Source: Rana temporaria
Lineage: Eukaryota > Chordata > Amphibia > Anura > Ranidae
DNA length: 64,000 nucleotides
Direction of reading: 5' to 3'
Assembly (NCBI RefSeq): GCF_905171775.1
Contig: NC_053492.1
Location: forward strand, 298,883,865 to 298,947,864
Shown here: one piece after another, positions 12,385-23,520 of the stretch
Position numbering within the stretch: the first letter of the stretch is position 1
Layout of the letters: each line of letters opens with the position of its first letter
Translations under genes and position numbers: made by a program
Notes under the pieces: generated by a model
The model's database searches: none
Told to the model about the DNA's origin: nothing
Seen by the model: the letters and a program-made list of their open reading frames with translations, nothing else

Positions 12385-12545
12385 CCTGTATACTGCTGTT
12401 TAGTATATAGGGCCTGGGGGCCCCACGCCTTTCCTTTTTTTAATTTGAGTGTGGGGTTCCCCTTAATATTCATACAAGACCCAAAGGGGCTGGTAATGGT
12501 CTGGGGGGTGGGGGGTACCCATGCCGTTGTTCTCAATGATTTTCA
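12385..12545. repeat. Fragment of the GC-rich palindrome family
   Basis: GGGCCTGGGGGCCCCACGCC, TGTGGGGTTCCCCTTAATA and GGGGGGTACCCATGCCGTT match blocks of the palindrome at 41.9-43.9 kb. Diverged, no coding content. Confidence 0.45.
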
Positions 12546-12683
12546 TCCATATTGCCGGGACCAGACATTACATTAAAGCCGCAAGCAGTTTTAAATGACT
12601 TTTACTCCTTTAGAAATGTAATTTTGTGCAGGGACAGTTCTAAACATAGGAAACGCGTGCCACTTTACAGGCATACTATAGAC

Positions 12684-13043
12684 CACAGGTGTCAAACACA
12701 AGGCCCGCGGGCCAAACACAGCCCTCCAGGCCATTTCATGTGGCCCTTTGCAACTCTCCTGCAGCTGCAGGAGAGCTCCAGCCCTCCTCTGATCCTCCTC
12801 AAGACCCTTACTTTCTGCTTTTAAGCAATGCATCCAGCTTCTTCCCAACAGCAGCATAAGGAAAGGGGGTGCACTGTGATGTAAGGGAGAGTGGGGAACA
12901 TAAATTCTGATAGTGGTTTGGCTCTTAACATCTAATGTAAGGGATATCTAATATTACATCTAAAATTACAGATACAACCGGCCCTTTTGAGGGAAATCAT
13001 AATGCTGATGCGGCCCATGATGAAATTGAGTTTGACACCCCTG
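12684..13043. mobile_element. Non-autonomous hAT element with 8-bp target duplication
   Basis: Ends are CACAGGTGTCAAAC and GTTTGACACCCCTG (inverted, 12 of 14 matching). The element is flanked by a perfect 8-bp duplication CTATAGAC (12676-12683 and 13044-13051), as expected for hAT. The ~360-bp interior has no ORF. Confidence 0.85.
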
Positions 13044-13284
13044 CTATAGACACTCCCCAGGCACGATATTTAAAGGAATATTTCACTTTTATTTTTCCAC
13101 TTTAAGCATCATTAAAATCACTGCGCCCGAAAAAACTGCAGTTTTTAAAACTTTTTTTTTGCATTGATACATGTCCCCTGGGGCAGGACCCGGGTCCCCA
13201 AACTCTTTTTAGAACAATAACTTGCATATAAGGCTTTAAAATTTGCACTTTGGATTTCTCATGTTCGAGTCCCATAGACTTTAA

Positions 13285-13803
13285 GGCCCAGATTCTTAAA
13301 GGACTTACGACGGCGCAGCGCCATGTATGCCGTCGTAAGTCCTAATCTGGCCCATCGTATCTATGCGACTGATTCTTAGAATCAGTTACACATAGATATC
13401 CATTAGATCCGACAGGCGTAAGTCTCTTACGCCGTCGGATCGTAACTGCAATTTTTTTTGCCCGCTAGGTGGCGATTCCGTCGATTTCCGCGTCGAGTAT
13501 GCAAATTAGCTAGATACGCGAATTCCCGAACATACGCGCGGCCGACGCAGTAAAGTTACGACGTTTACGTTAGGCTTTTCCCAGCGTAATGTTGCCCCTG
13601 CTATATGGTGGCCTAAGTGCGGCGCAACAATGTTAAGTATGGCCGTTGTTCCCGCGTCACCCGCCGGGTGATTTATGCTACGCCGCCGCAACTTTACAGG
13701 CAAGTGCTTTGTGAATAAAGCACTTGCCTAAAAAACTTGCGGCTGCGTAACGTAAATAAGATACGCCGCCGCATAGATATGCCATTCTACGAGAATCTGG
13801 CCC
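13285..13803. mobile_element. MITE with GGCCCAGATTC termini, TAA flanks
   Basis: Left GGCCCAGATTCTTAAAG and right GAATCTGGCCC are inverted. TAA occurs immediately outside both ends, fitting a Harbinger-type TWA target. The CGTA-rich interior is typical of the family seen at 2.66, 38.38 and 54.48 kb. Confidence 0.65.
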
Positions 13804-14580
13804 TAACAGTGTTCGAAAATTTGCGCAAACCTTTGGTCCGTTTGCATGTTATGGATGCAAACCAAACGGGGGGTGTTCGGCTCATCCCTACTCAGCAGCT
13901 CTGTAGTTCAGAAAACAGGCTCTGTGAAATGTGTGACACAGCAGTGCCTAACCCACAGGGCATAGTGAATAAGTTTCACAGAATTTAAGGAGGTAAATGT
14001 GTGGGGTTCTTCACAAAGTAAGTTTACAAACTTCAAGATCATTCAGATTAATGGGAGTAGGCTAGAAACAACTGAAATGAATGAGGGAAAAAAAAAATGA
14101 GTTTGCATTTTGACCGTAGATATGCTTTAGGGGGTTCTTATATCTACGATTAGCTTATGGTTAAAGGCCTGAAAAAAATGCAGTATTTCAAATTTGCAGC
14201 AACACAGGAAAGGTATGTGTCAGTACACCAAGTCAATGTAATACAAGCCACATTGTCTTATATTTTCAATACGTGTCCTACCCTTTCCGTGTTCCCTTGT
14301 CAACAGTTTGGAAGAGAATTAGCTAATTTTGTACTGGGCAAAAAAAGATGGATCATTTTCTCAGATGGTGTTATCAGCAGAGTCAGGGCTGGTACATTCT
14401 CGTAGGGAGTCCCCAAACTATAGGTTATTGGCACAAAGCCAAAAACTCACTGACAACCATTTGTGACCAACTATGAAACACCATCTGCTTTGTTTAGGGA
14501 CCTGAATGAGGATGGCTTTCAAACAATACATAGCTAAACATGAATGGTCTAGAGATAGTGATAAAATATCAGGGTAGAGA
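13804..14580. other. No gene or repeat recognised
   Basis: Plain non-coding sequence. Short open frames show no domain. Confidence 0.5.
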
Positions 14581-14606
14581 ATATTTAAAAATTTCAAAGC
14601 TTTAAA

Positions 14607-14766
<160 letters not shown>

Positions 14767-15825
14767 ATGAATTCTGTGAGACATAAGATTTGTTATCTTT
14801 ATGTAGTTTTTTTTACTTATTATTAACACAAAATTGATAGAATTAATAGAGATATGTGGATTTACTTTATATACTTTATTCGTCATGATTGATTAGAGGA
14901 GTATTTTTTACCCCACCCCAAGAAGCCTATTCTAAGCAGCAAGTATAATGATAAAGAGCTGGGATAGTTGAGAGAAATAAAGATTTGCTATACCAAAGCA
15001 AAAATTTGTAAATCTCCCCATTTTTGAAAGAAATTATTCAAGGTTCTCTATTTAAATAAAATAGGTTGTGCTTTTTTCCTGGCTCTGGATTATTAATGTT
15101 ACAATGCAATACAAGTTCTCTGAAAAACAATTTACAGTGTAAGGGCCTTTCTGGCCAGATATATTTTAATTCAATTTAGGAAAGGCCTCTTGGTTTGTTT
15201 ACTGTTTTTTGTTTGTTTTATTTTATTTGTATTTTATTTAATTTTTAATATGTACTTACAGTAGTTGTTTTTGTTCTGAGTGCTGTAAACTAAACCTGGT
15301 GCTAATAAAAAATTCTGAATTAAAAAAAAAAAAAAGGAAAGGCTTGAAGAAGCAACATATTTGCTTGCAAATGCTGCAAATTTGACAGGTAATATGTAAA
15401 ACAAAATACGGCTATGCTGCCAGGTTTAGTGCAAACTCGTTACAGATTTAAAGCTGAACTTCATGCAAATACCTAAATACATTACTGAAATGCACATGTG
15501 GGAACTGTCTCAGCCGCCAATTTTATTTTTGTATTTCTGTCCATCCAGTCCTCAGAATTAGACAGCCCTGTCAGACAGCCACAACAGCTTGGGAATCTCA
15601 CTTTCCTCTACTACAATTGGGCATAAAGCTAGATCACCACACTGCCCCTTGATTATGAGTGCACAATGAAGAAAGAGCAAAAGACTGATAAGGTAATCTC
15701 TCTGTTCTCTGTTGTTAGCATTTACAGTCCTGCTCTACAGTGAATTACTGGGTGCTCATATGAAGACAGTGGCACCCCATACATGGCAGTTAAGGCAGTT
15801 TTGGCTGGCATCTCTCACCTGATTC
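14767..15825. other. No gene recognised
   Basis: AT-rich non-coding sequence with an A-run at ~15,320. No supported ORF and no paired repeat ends found. Confidence 0.5.
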
Positions 15826-15905
15826 CTCTAATTATTATTATTATTATACAGGATTTATATAGCGCCAACAGTTTGCGCAGCGCTTTACATCAGGGACCCA
15901 GGGGG
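15826..15905. repeat. ATT-tailed interspersed repeat fragment
   Basis: (ATT)n followed by ATACAGGATTTATATAGCGC and GCGCAGCGCTTTACA, a block I recognise as widespread in amphibian genomes, probably a LINE or SINE 3' region. Its class is uncertain without a search. Confidence 0.45.
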
Positions 15906-16605
15906 AAGACAGCGCAACTGGGAACACTCATGGGTCCAACAGTGTATAGGGAGCAGGTTTCAGCCAAACTGACAGCGCCTGTTAGGAGGGGCAGAATGTG
16001 GACAGAGAAGTTGCAATCCCTACGCATTCCCTCTTCCGCTGCAACCTTTCCCTGCCATTAGTTCTGTCCCTATCAGAGGGGGTACCTGTCCCTACTCTAC
16101 CCACTTGCAACATGTACAATAACCCTGGGACCCAGGGCCTTAAATAAGCTCTGCCTGACCAAAGACGGCTGTTAGAGTCACATGAGGTGGCAGCATCCAA
16201 TTAGATAGCTTCACCAGTGACCCAGAAAATCATAGAGGAACCATGTTCCGCTTTACTTTCTCTCTAACTGCAATTCCGTTGAGGACGAGCGCCACCTACA
16301 GTGGAGAAAGTGAACTGCACCTGCCTACATGCATAACAAGGTAACTACTCAGGAAAGCAATTGGGAAAGAATTGCTACGCTATAGCAGAAATTACCTAAA
16401 TGAGCAATAAGGGCATTGCTAGTTGCCTGGCTGCTATAACGACCTCCAACTTCAGTCATTTCAAAGCCACTGAACGGGATCAAGTTTTCAGATCAGTAAA
16501 GTCAGAATAAAGTCAGAACCCTTCGTCTACTCACTTATTCTGGATCATTGACTAAAGCATTAACCCTTTCGCTGCCAGGTCCACACGTCATGTTCCTGCC
16601 TGTCA
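15906..16605. other. Non-coding flank of the Harbinger insertion
   Basis: No gene seen. From about 16,560 (TTAACCCTTTCGCTGCCAGG) the sequence looks like a TTAA-family repeat that resumes after the Harbinger element near 26,443, so Harbinger apparently inserted into an older repeat. Confidence 0.45.
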
Positions 16606-16720
16606 GGCCCCGTACACACGATAGAATCCATCCGCTGAAATTTATCCGCGGATCGGTTTCAGCGGATCGACGGATTTATCTGTTGATCCGCTGGAATGTA
16701 CACACTAGCGCCCAAAAATC
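16606..16720. repeat. Harbinger left TIR and subterminal motifs
   Basis: The first 30 bases are the perfect inverted repeat. ATCCGC/GCGGAT motifs follow, spaced over ~70 bases, including GATCCGCTGGAATGTACACA at ~16,685, which recurs in the same orientation as GATCCGCTGGAGTGTACACA near 26,350. These are candidate binding sites for the transposase or its Myb/MADF partners. Confidence 0.8.
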
Positions 16721-16765
16721 TCCGTGAACCAGAACGTATGCAACGTAAACCACGTAAGACGGCAC

Positions 16766-16771
16766 TATAAA
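16766..16771 (+). promoter_or_regulatory. TATA box for the transposase gene
   Basis: CACTATAAAGGGGAAG lies ~315 bases upstream of the transposase ATG and just inside the left TIR region. It would start transcription near 16,795. There is no experimental evidence for this. It is the best TATA match in the interval. Confidence 0.5.
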
Positions 16772-17081
16772 GGGGAAGACCAAAGTCAACGGCGCCGCCC
16801 TCTGTTCCGCTTTTGCTAGTTCCGTGTGACCGCGTGCTAGTGAAGGTTTGGTTAGAGCCGATTCGTGCTTTTCATTCTCCGCGTTTTGACAGTAGGTATT
16901 CTCGGGTTCAGTGCGTTTGCTTGCGGGTTTGCAGTTGGCATTCGGGCACAGGCTTTCAGCACGTTTCCGCGTACTGTGCGCTCGTATCTGTGTGTCGTGC
17001 GGGCTTAGCAGGTTGTGCTGGATTTGCGAGTGCTTTCTGTTGGAGTGTGTTCTTGACTGACCAGCCGGCCGGTTTGAATCC

Positions 17082-18797
17082 ATGATGGAGCAGCAGCGTC
17101 GATTCTCGCGAATTGGTGCTGGTTATGGGATTGCTTATGGCCATGTCCAGCGAACCTGTTTATTGGCCAGGAACAGTGGGAGGAGGCGTTTCTGGGCCAA
17201 GAATTGGTTGCGCCAGCGTGACCAGTTTTCTCATATGCCTCTGCTTAGAGAACTCCAGGAGAATAATCCGGATGATTTTCGGAATTTTCTCCGCATGACG
17301 GACCCCGTATTCAACCGTCTGCTGGATCTTCTGTCCCCCTATATCACGAGGCAGGACACTGTGATGCGCGATGCCATCACGGCCGAGCAGAGGCTTATTG
17401 CCACGTTGCGGTACCTGGCGACTGGGAGGAGCCTGCAGGACCTCAAGTTCTCGACAGGCATCTCTCCCCAGTCACTTGGGGTCATCATACCGGAGACGTG
17501 TACTGCCATCATACATGTTCTGCAGGAGGAGTATATTAAGGTAAGTTCCCTAATTTGAACAACACAATTTTTTTTTTTTAAATGTGTGAGAAAGTCATTT
17601 TTTTTCTCTTCCCTAATAACCATGAGATTGTAATCTGCTGTGTGTGGGATGTTCCCTTTTCTCCCCATGCATGTTGTTAACCTTTACATGTTTGTTTTGG
17701 GCCTAGCTGCATATTTTGTCCTTACCCACCATAAACCTGTCCAGCATGCTTTCCTAGGCCCAAACCCACCTAGCCTAAATTGTTGGTTATTTTTTGGATA
17801 ATCAATTGTAGCTCTGCCCCTCCCCCCCCCAAAATAGTTTCTTGCTCTATCATCAGAGGGATGTGGAGTCTGATAATTAAGTGGGTCTATATTTTCCAAA
17901 AAAAAAAACTCACTTCACAATGCTTGTGTGAAATGTGAATCCTGTTGTTGATGTTGCACAATGATGGATTTTCGATTATGTTTGCAATGTTTATGTGCCA
18001 AAGTAGTAAATCTCTTTTTTTGTTTGTCCCCACAGCTACCCTCCACCCCACAGGAATGGCAGTCTGTGGCTTCCCAATTTGCACAGCGTTGTGATTTTCC
18101 GAACTGCGGTGGAGCAATAGATGGGAAGCATGTCCGCATTGTGCCCCCACCCCACTCGGGGTCCTACTATTTTAACTACAAGGGTTATTATAGTATTGTG
18201 TTGATGGCGGTGGTGTCGGTACAGTATGAGTTTCTATATGTGGACGTGGGGAAGAACGGCCGGATGTCAGATGGGGGAGTGTTCTCACGGACTGAATTCT
18301 ACGATCGTCTCCAAACTGGTGATCTGGCACTGCCACCAGATGAAGACAATGTGGAAGGACTTCCGTTTGTGTTCCTAGCGGACGAGGCTTTCGGGCTTGG
18401 ACCTCACCTAATGCGGCCTTTTCCCCAGAGGACCCTCACCTCAGAGAGGAGTGTGTTTAATTATCGGTTGTCCAGGGCTCGGAGGGTAGTCGAGAATGCC
18501 TTTGGGATCCTCAGCAACCGGTTCCGCCTGTTCCTGACAGCTATACATCTGGCGGAATATAAATTGAACACCATTGTATTTGCCTGCTGCATTTTGCACA
18601 ACTTTTTACGCAGGCACTCCCAGACGTACCTATCCGACAGCGTTTCTGAGGCAAGACTACTCTCAGATCCTCTCCCTGGGCTGGTCACTGGTCGCGCTGG
18701 CATTGGCACCCAATCTGCTCGTGAGGTACGCGACAAATATGTTGAGTACTTCATGGGTCGGGGGGCCATTGCTATGCCAGATCATATTTCTTTCTAA
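17082..18797 (+). CDS. Harbinger DDE transposase (two exons)
   Basis: Exon 1 is 17082-17540 and exon 2 is 18036-18797, giving about 406 residues, a normal length for PIF/Harbinger transposases. The donor is AAG|GTAAGT and the acceptor is a pyrimidine tract ending CCCCACAG. Both are phase 0, so the frame is kept. Exon 1 holds a helical N-terminal region with a likely helix-turn-helix around residues 100-140 (ITAEQRLIATLRYLATG). Exon 2 holds the DDE_Tnp_4-type nuclease core: GGAIDGKH with D182, VDVGKNGRMSDGG with D223 and D232, LADEAFG with D269, and RRVVENAFG with E306. The catalytic triad is drawn from these acidic residues, all present. ATG at 17082 is followed directly by a second in-frame ATG. 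There are no stops or frameshifts. The role is to bind the transposon ends and cut and paste the element into TWA sites. The intron boundaries are inferred from consensus, not from RNA. Confidence 0.9.
17541..18035 (+). other. Intron of the transposase gene
   Basis: Begins GTAAGTTCCC and ends TTTGTTTGTCCCCACAG. It contains many stops in the coding frame near its start, which supports removal. Length is 495 bases. Confidence 0.75.
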
Positions 18798-18832
18798 TTT
18801 GGCCCCCCAAAGAAAGGAATATTCACAGAAAT

Positions 18833-18838
18833 AATAAA
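18833..18838 (+). terminator. Polyadenylation signal AATAAA after the transposase gene
   Basis: AATAAA lies 36 bases after the transposase stop codon, in GAAATAATAAATAATTAG. Its placement suits the 3' end of the transposase mRNA. Confidence 0.55.
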
Positions 18839-18879
18839 TAATTAGACCATTGGACTTTATACAGTTGTTTGTCATTACT

Positions 18880-19700
18880 GCTTTTTGTATTTTTTTCTGT
18901 CTTCCTGGTTAGCCCAAAAAATAGTGCACTTCTAGTGCCAAATGTAGGGTTCAGGTTTTAGTAAATAAACACAATTGCACATTATTCACTCATCTCCAAA
19001 CTGGGTATTCAGCATCTGAAATAATCAAGCCACTCCTTGTAATGTTTTTAAAACAACTTTTTTTATTGTCAGCTTTTTCCTTGTTTTTTCTAAAAGGATT
19101 TTTTTTGCTATTAAACATGCCAACATTTTTATTTTTCACGTTTATTATTTTTTTGGTGTTTTTTTTTTACGTATCCTTTTTTTTTTTTTGGTTCAAAACC
19201 ATTTTTTCATTTTTTTTTGGTGTTCACAAACAATGTGGTACAATTTTTAGCCCCAAAAATGGATTGAACAACTGTAAACGTCACAAAATCTTTTTGGTGT
19301 CATCATTTTTTTTTTTTTTTTAAAAAACTATTGGTGCAGATTTTGGACCTTTTGGATTTCTTCATTTTTTTTTGGCGTAATTTTGTGTTAAAATATTGAT
19401 CACATTTTTTAAACATATTTGTTCACCAAATAATATATTTTACTTTTTTTGGGAAATATTTCAAAACATTTTTTTTTGGTTTATTTTTATATTTTGTTTT
19501 TTTTATTTTGTGTTGTGTTTTTTTGAAATCCATTAAAAAGATTGATCTGATTTTTGGGATCGATGTGTTAACCAATCTTTTTTTGGTGATTTTTTTTTTT
19601 TTTTTTTTAACATTATTTTTATTTTTTTTTGTTCACTTTTTCTGTTTTGTATGGCTTGTTGAATGGAAGCCATTTTTAAACTATAAAATATAAAACATGT
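18880..19700. repeat. T-rich low-complexity stretch
   Basis: About 800 bases of repeated T-runs mixed with GGTG/TTTGG motifs, between the convergent 3' ends of the transposase and Myb-like genes. Open frames here are phenylalanine-rich artefacts. Confidence 0.75.
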
Positions 19701-19773
19701 CCCAAAAAATAAAACCCCAAATGTGTCACTTTTGCATTCCCAAAAACAGTCATGGTGTGAGGTCACACCGGAA

Positions 19774-20041
19774 CACGCCAAAATTTGAAGATGCACACAT
19801 TCAGTGCTTTTCGCCAAATGTCAGTTATACCACAACAAAAGACTTTAAAATGGCGACATGTGCTATCTGCCATCATGGGTGAACAATGTCTGGGTTTTGT
19901 GGGAGCAAACCTTTCCTCGAAAAATATTTTACAATCGAGGAGGGGGTTGTACCCACAAAGCACAGATATTCTATATTCTGTGATGGCAGATAGCACATGT
20001 TTGACACACTGTGTGTGCATCTTCAAATTTTGGCGTGTTGC
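19774..20041. repeat. Inverted repeat between convergent Harbinger genes
   Basis: AACACGCCAAAATTTGAAGA (19,773 onward) is the complement of the text near 20,019-20,041. ATGTGCTATCTGCCATCA (19,857-19,875) pairs with TGATGGCAGATAGCACAT (19,981-19,999). The loop holds ~100 bases. This may be a small foldback MITE or a structured 3'-end element. Confidence 0.65.
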
Positions 20042-20088
20042 TGAGTCAGACATAAAAACAGGTTGGGGGATGGGCGGGGGGGGTTGGT

Positions 20089-21954
20089 TTAGTCTTTGAC
20101 ACGGCCCATCATGTCAATGATGTTCTTATAGTTTTGCTCTATAACCACCATTCTTTGCCGCATAGTGTCCAGCTCGGCACAGCAGTCGACTATTATATTG
20201 CGCACATTCTGTTCCATCTGAACCATCTGTTGACGCATATTCTCCATTTCGCTGCTGCACTCCATTACTTGCTGGATTATAATTCCCGCACTTGCCCGAG
20301 AAAAATGGGGAACAGCATCTTCATCCCCTACAAAATTAGTAAAAAATATAAAATTAGACATTTGACCGGCCTAGATACATCTAGGGTTGCCACCTCATCA
20401 CTTTAAACCAGAACACATATTAATTACACAGGTTCTGTGGCTGATTAAAAGGTGGTAATTTTACTCACCTGGTGCCATATCTGCATTACATTAGCCACAG
20501 AACATGTGTAATCCATATGTGTTCGGGATTAAAGGGATGAGGTGGCAACCCTATCTACATCTGTTTTGCCCTATCAAGCTGGGATGACACTGACCTGATG
20601 TCGTGTTGATTTCCTCCTCCACCACTTCTCCATCTTCAATAACTCCTCCTTCTTCTTCTTCCACCAATCCACCATCTTCAAAATCACCAAAATCTTCTTC
20701 TTGAATTTCATCTTCCTCCTCAACAACTACCAGATCTAAAATTACGCCATCATCCTCTCTTCCTTCCTCCTCCTCCTCCACATCCTCATCTCTTCCTTCC
20801 ACCTCCTCCTCAACATCCTCATCTCTTCCTTCCACCTCCTCCTCAACATCCTCATCTCTTCCTTCCACCTCCTCCTCAACATCCTCCTCTATTCCTTCCT
20901 CCTCCTCCACATGGCCAGATGGCATATCCCGGGCGTGTCTGGCCCTCTCTGCCTCCTCGAATTGCTGGCGTCTTCTTTCCCCTAGAAAAAATAACCAAAA
21001 AAAAAGGTATATACTCATCAGCACACAGATATTGTAGAGCAGAAATCGCACACATTGCATCGAAGTTTAGAGGCTTTTTTTTTAAATATTTAGTTGTCTT
21101 ATCACCCCAAACCTAGATTTTAGGATGACTTCTAGGCCAAGCTCTGATTAATTCCATTTTTAGCAAAGTGACACACATGGATGTCCCCCCCTTCTAATTT
21201 AGAGCTGAGACCATCCACATTTTCGTGTAATATTTTGGGGGAGACACAGGTGCTCTGGATTACAGATATGAAAACACCTGCTTAGTAGCACTGTTTGCAT
21301 TTCCCATTCTTGGATTTAATTGTTCGATTAATAAATTTTACCACAATGTTTACAAACAATGTTTTTGGCAAGAGAGGCATGTCCAGGTGTGTTGTTCCTG
21401 GGCCAACATCGTATTTTTGAGAAGCAACCTGATGTGAACAAGGTTTCCTATTAACAGTCGTTGGCCAAGCAAATGAGATTTTGAGAAATACAATTATTTA
21501 AACAGGTTTTCAGAAGTACAACCAGGCCAAGGATACAGATGTAGAAATGTACCTGACCAAACATTCAAATAATACAATTGTCCCCACCCCTCAAACCAAA
21601 AAATAACTTACTTTTTTTGAGTATTTTTTTTATTTTCTTGAGTTGATGTGGCTCACGGAGCTTTAAGTCGGACCACCGCTTCCGTAGCTGCTCCTTGGAC
21701 CTTGCGATGCCAAACATCCTCTGCATTTTACGTGCCACCTTCTCCATAATTTTCCCCTTCCTGCGGTTGGGGGTCTTGTATGGGCCATATTGCCCATCAT
21801 AGTCCTTCCTCCGCATAATCTCTACCAGCTCCACCATTTCGTCAAAAGACATATAAGTTGCCTTATAACGTTTAGGCCGGGATCGGGACGTTCCTGCCTC
21901 TGTCCCCTCACTTCTGGCCTGAGAGCTCCGTGCATGCTCGCCTGTCATCGCCAT
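20089..21954 (-). CDS. Harbinger Myb/SANT-like protein with acidic repeat and coiled coil (three exons)
   Basis: Reading the minus strand, exon 1 is 21954-21612, exon 2 is 20981-20595 and exon 3 is 20327-20089, about 322 residues. Each junction has a consensus donor (AAA|GTAAGT, TCAG|GTCAGT) and acceptor (TTCTAG, TTGTAG), and each is phase 1, so the frame is continuous. Residues ~33-100 form a Myb/SANT-like DNA-binding domain: helix MSFDEMVELVEIM, then GKIMEKVARKMQRMFGI, then SKEQLRKRWSDLKLRE. Exon 2 codes an acidic tract with four copies of an 11-residue DVEEEVEGRDE unit. Exon 3 codes a heptad-rich C-terminus (MENMRQQMVQMEQNV) likely to oligomerise. In characterised Harbinger elements a Myb-like protein helps the transposase enter the nucleus and bind the ends. 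This one is inferred to do so. The gene is convergent with the transposase and divergent from the MADF gene. Confidence 0.8.
20382..20553. mobile_element. Small hAT-like MITE inside intron 2 of the Myb-like gene
   Basis: TAGGGTTGCCACCTCATC at the left pairs with GATGAGGTGGCAACCCTA at the right. The flanking 8-mers GATACATC and TCTACATC match at 6 of 8 positions. It makes up most of the 267-bp intron (20328-20594) but leaves both splice sites intact. Confidence 0.7.
20775..20890. repeat. 33-bp coding tandem repeat in Myb-like exon 2
   Basis: About 3.5 copies of a 33-base unit (ATCTCTTCCTTCCACCTCCT and the following 13 bases, plus strand) encode the repeated DVEEEVEGRDE segment. The copies are almost identical, which implies recent expansion or a sequence prone to length change. 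Confidence 0.85.
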
Positions 21955-22029
21955 CTTTCATCCCCACAGAGATTAGGGGCGTGGAAATCTGGAAATGTCC
22001 CGTCATGGGCGGGGACCAGGGCGGCGGTT

Positions 22030-22895
22030 CATACATACGCGGAGTGTAGAGAATGAATAAGACGTGATTACGTAGGTTACGCGGAGATTATGCGCCCGTT
22101 TCTGCTCAGTTGCTTACGCGGAGATTAGTAAAACATTTGACTGCAGTAACACAGTTAACGCCAGATTTACAGAATTAACATTGATTAGGGGGCATGGCAA
22201 TGTGTCACGCACACGCGGAGTCTATAAAAGGGAACCGACGTGATTACGTTGCTTACGCGGAGATTATTCGCCCGTTTCTGCTCAGTTGCTTACGCGGAGA
22301 TTAGTAGAACATTTGACAGCAGTAACACAGTTAACGCCAGATTTTGAGAATTAACATTGATTAGGGGGCATGGCAATGGTGACGATGTGTCACGCACACG
22401 CGGAGTTTGTTAAAGGGAACCTACGTGATTACGTTGCTTACGCGGAGATTAGTAGAACTTTTGACAGCAGTAACACAGTTAACGCCAGATTTTGAGAATT
22501 AACATTGATTAGGGGGCATGGCAATGGTGACGATGTGTCACGCACACGCGGAGTCTGTTAAAGGGAACCTACGTGATTACGTTGCTTACGCGGAGATTAG
22601 TAGAACATTTGACAGCAGTAACACAGTTAACGCCAGATTTTGAGAATTAACATTGATTAGGGGGCATGGCAATGGTGACGATGTGTCACGCACACGCGGA
22701 GTCTGTTAAAGGGAACCTACGTGATTACGTTGCTTACGCGGAGATTAGTAGAACTTTTGACAGCAGTAACACAGTTAACGCCAGATTTTGAGAATTAACA
22801 TTGATTAGGGGGCATGGCAATGGTGACGATGTGTCACGCACACGCGGAGTCTATAAAAGGGAACCGACGTGATTACGTTGCTTACGCGGAGATTA
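22030..22895. repeat. 148-bp tandem array between divergent Harbinger genes
   Basis: About five and a half units. CACGCACACGCGGAG recurs near 22207, 22391, 22539, 22687 and 22836, giving steps of 184, 148, 148 and 149. The first step is longer because of an extra ATTATTCGCCCGTTTCTGC segment. Each unit has two ACGCGGAG boxes and AGTTAACGCCAGATTT. The copies at ~22,223 and ~22,852 have TATAAAAG, whereas the inner copies have TGTTAAAG at the same place. The array sits between the Myb-like (-) and MADF (+) genes and probably holds their promoters. Confidence 0.9.
22852..22859 (+). promoter_or_regulatory. TATA box and 5'-UTR intron of the MADF gene (predicted)
   Basis: TATAAAAG sits in the last array unit. 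About 70 bases downstream is a donor-like GATAAG|GTAAAA (exon end 22928). An acceptor, TTTTTTGGTTTAACAG, ends at 23486, 34 bases before the MADF ATG. This gives a short non-coding first exon (~22,880-22,928) and a 558-bp intron. The layout is coherent but rests on consensus only. Confidence 0.45.
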
Positions 22896-23520
22896 TTTCA
22901 TTGAGCTGCACGAGGAGCTAGAGATAAGGTAAAAAATTGAAACATGGGATCAGCAGAGGCCTAGAAACTTGAGAGCCATGGGATTGTGGTTTTGTCTGTT
23001 GTTTGCAGCCTTTTAACGCAACTTAGTATGTTTATTGTGTCCCCCAAACTGAATTTAATTCTCACAATGCTTTTACACATCACTTAAATCTAGATGTGAA
23101 GAATGCTCTACCTATTTTTAGTTTTTGCCAGGTGTATTGTGATCATGCAAGTATTGTTCTGTGTTGGTTGGCCAGAGGTTATTAGGAAGTGTATTTATAT
23201 CTCCGGAATGATGAGGGGCAGGCTAAGTACACATTAAATACTGCCTTCATGAAAGGTCTCAATCTCAAAATTTGTGGATGGGTCTAGATTACACGTATTT
23301 AGCAAAATGATTTTAAAAAGGGTCTGCATGTGAACTAATTTTGGGTCACAACAATGGGGCAGAGCTGGCCAGCATTTTGGCTGCAGGAGACACTGTGTTT
23401 GCATAGTACAAGATCAATCTGGGGCCACATATGAATACAATGTGAATGATGGGCATTTTTTAATCTTTTTTTTTTTGGTTTAACAGTGTTCATCATAAAT
23501 TTACATACTAAAACTCCCAA

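Noticed and set aside
17339..18769. Minus-strand frames of ~100 residues opposite the transposase
   Set aside because: Shadow frames. The plus strand has the DDE motifs and phase-matched splice sites.
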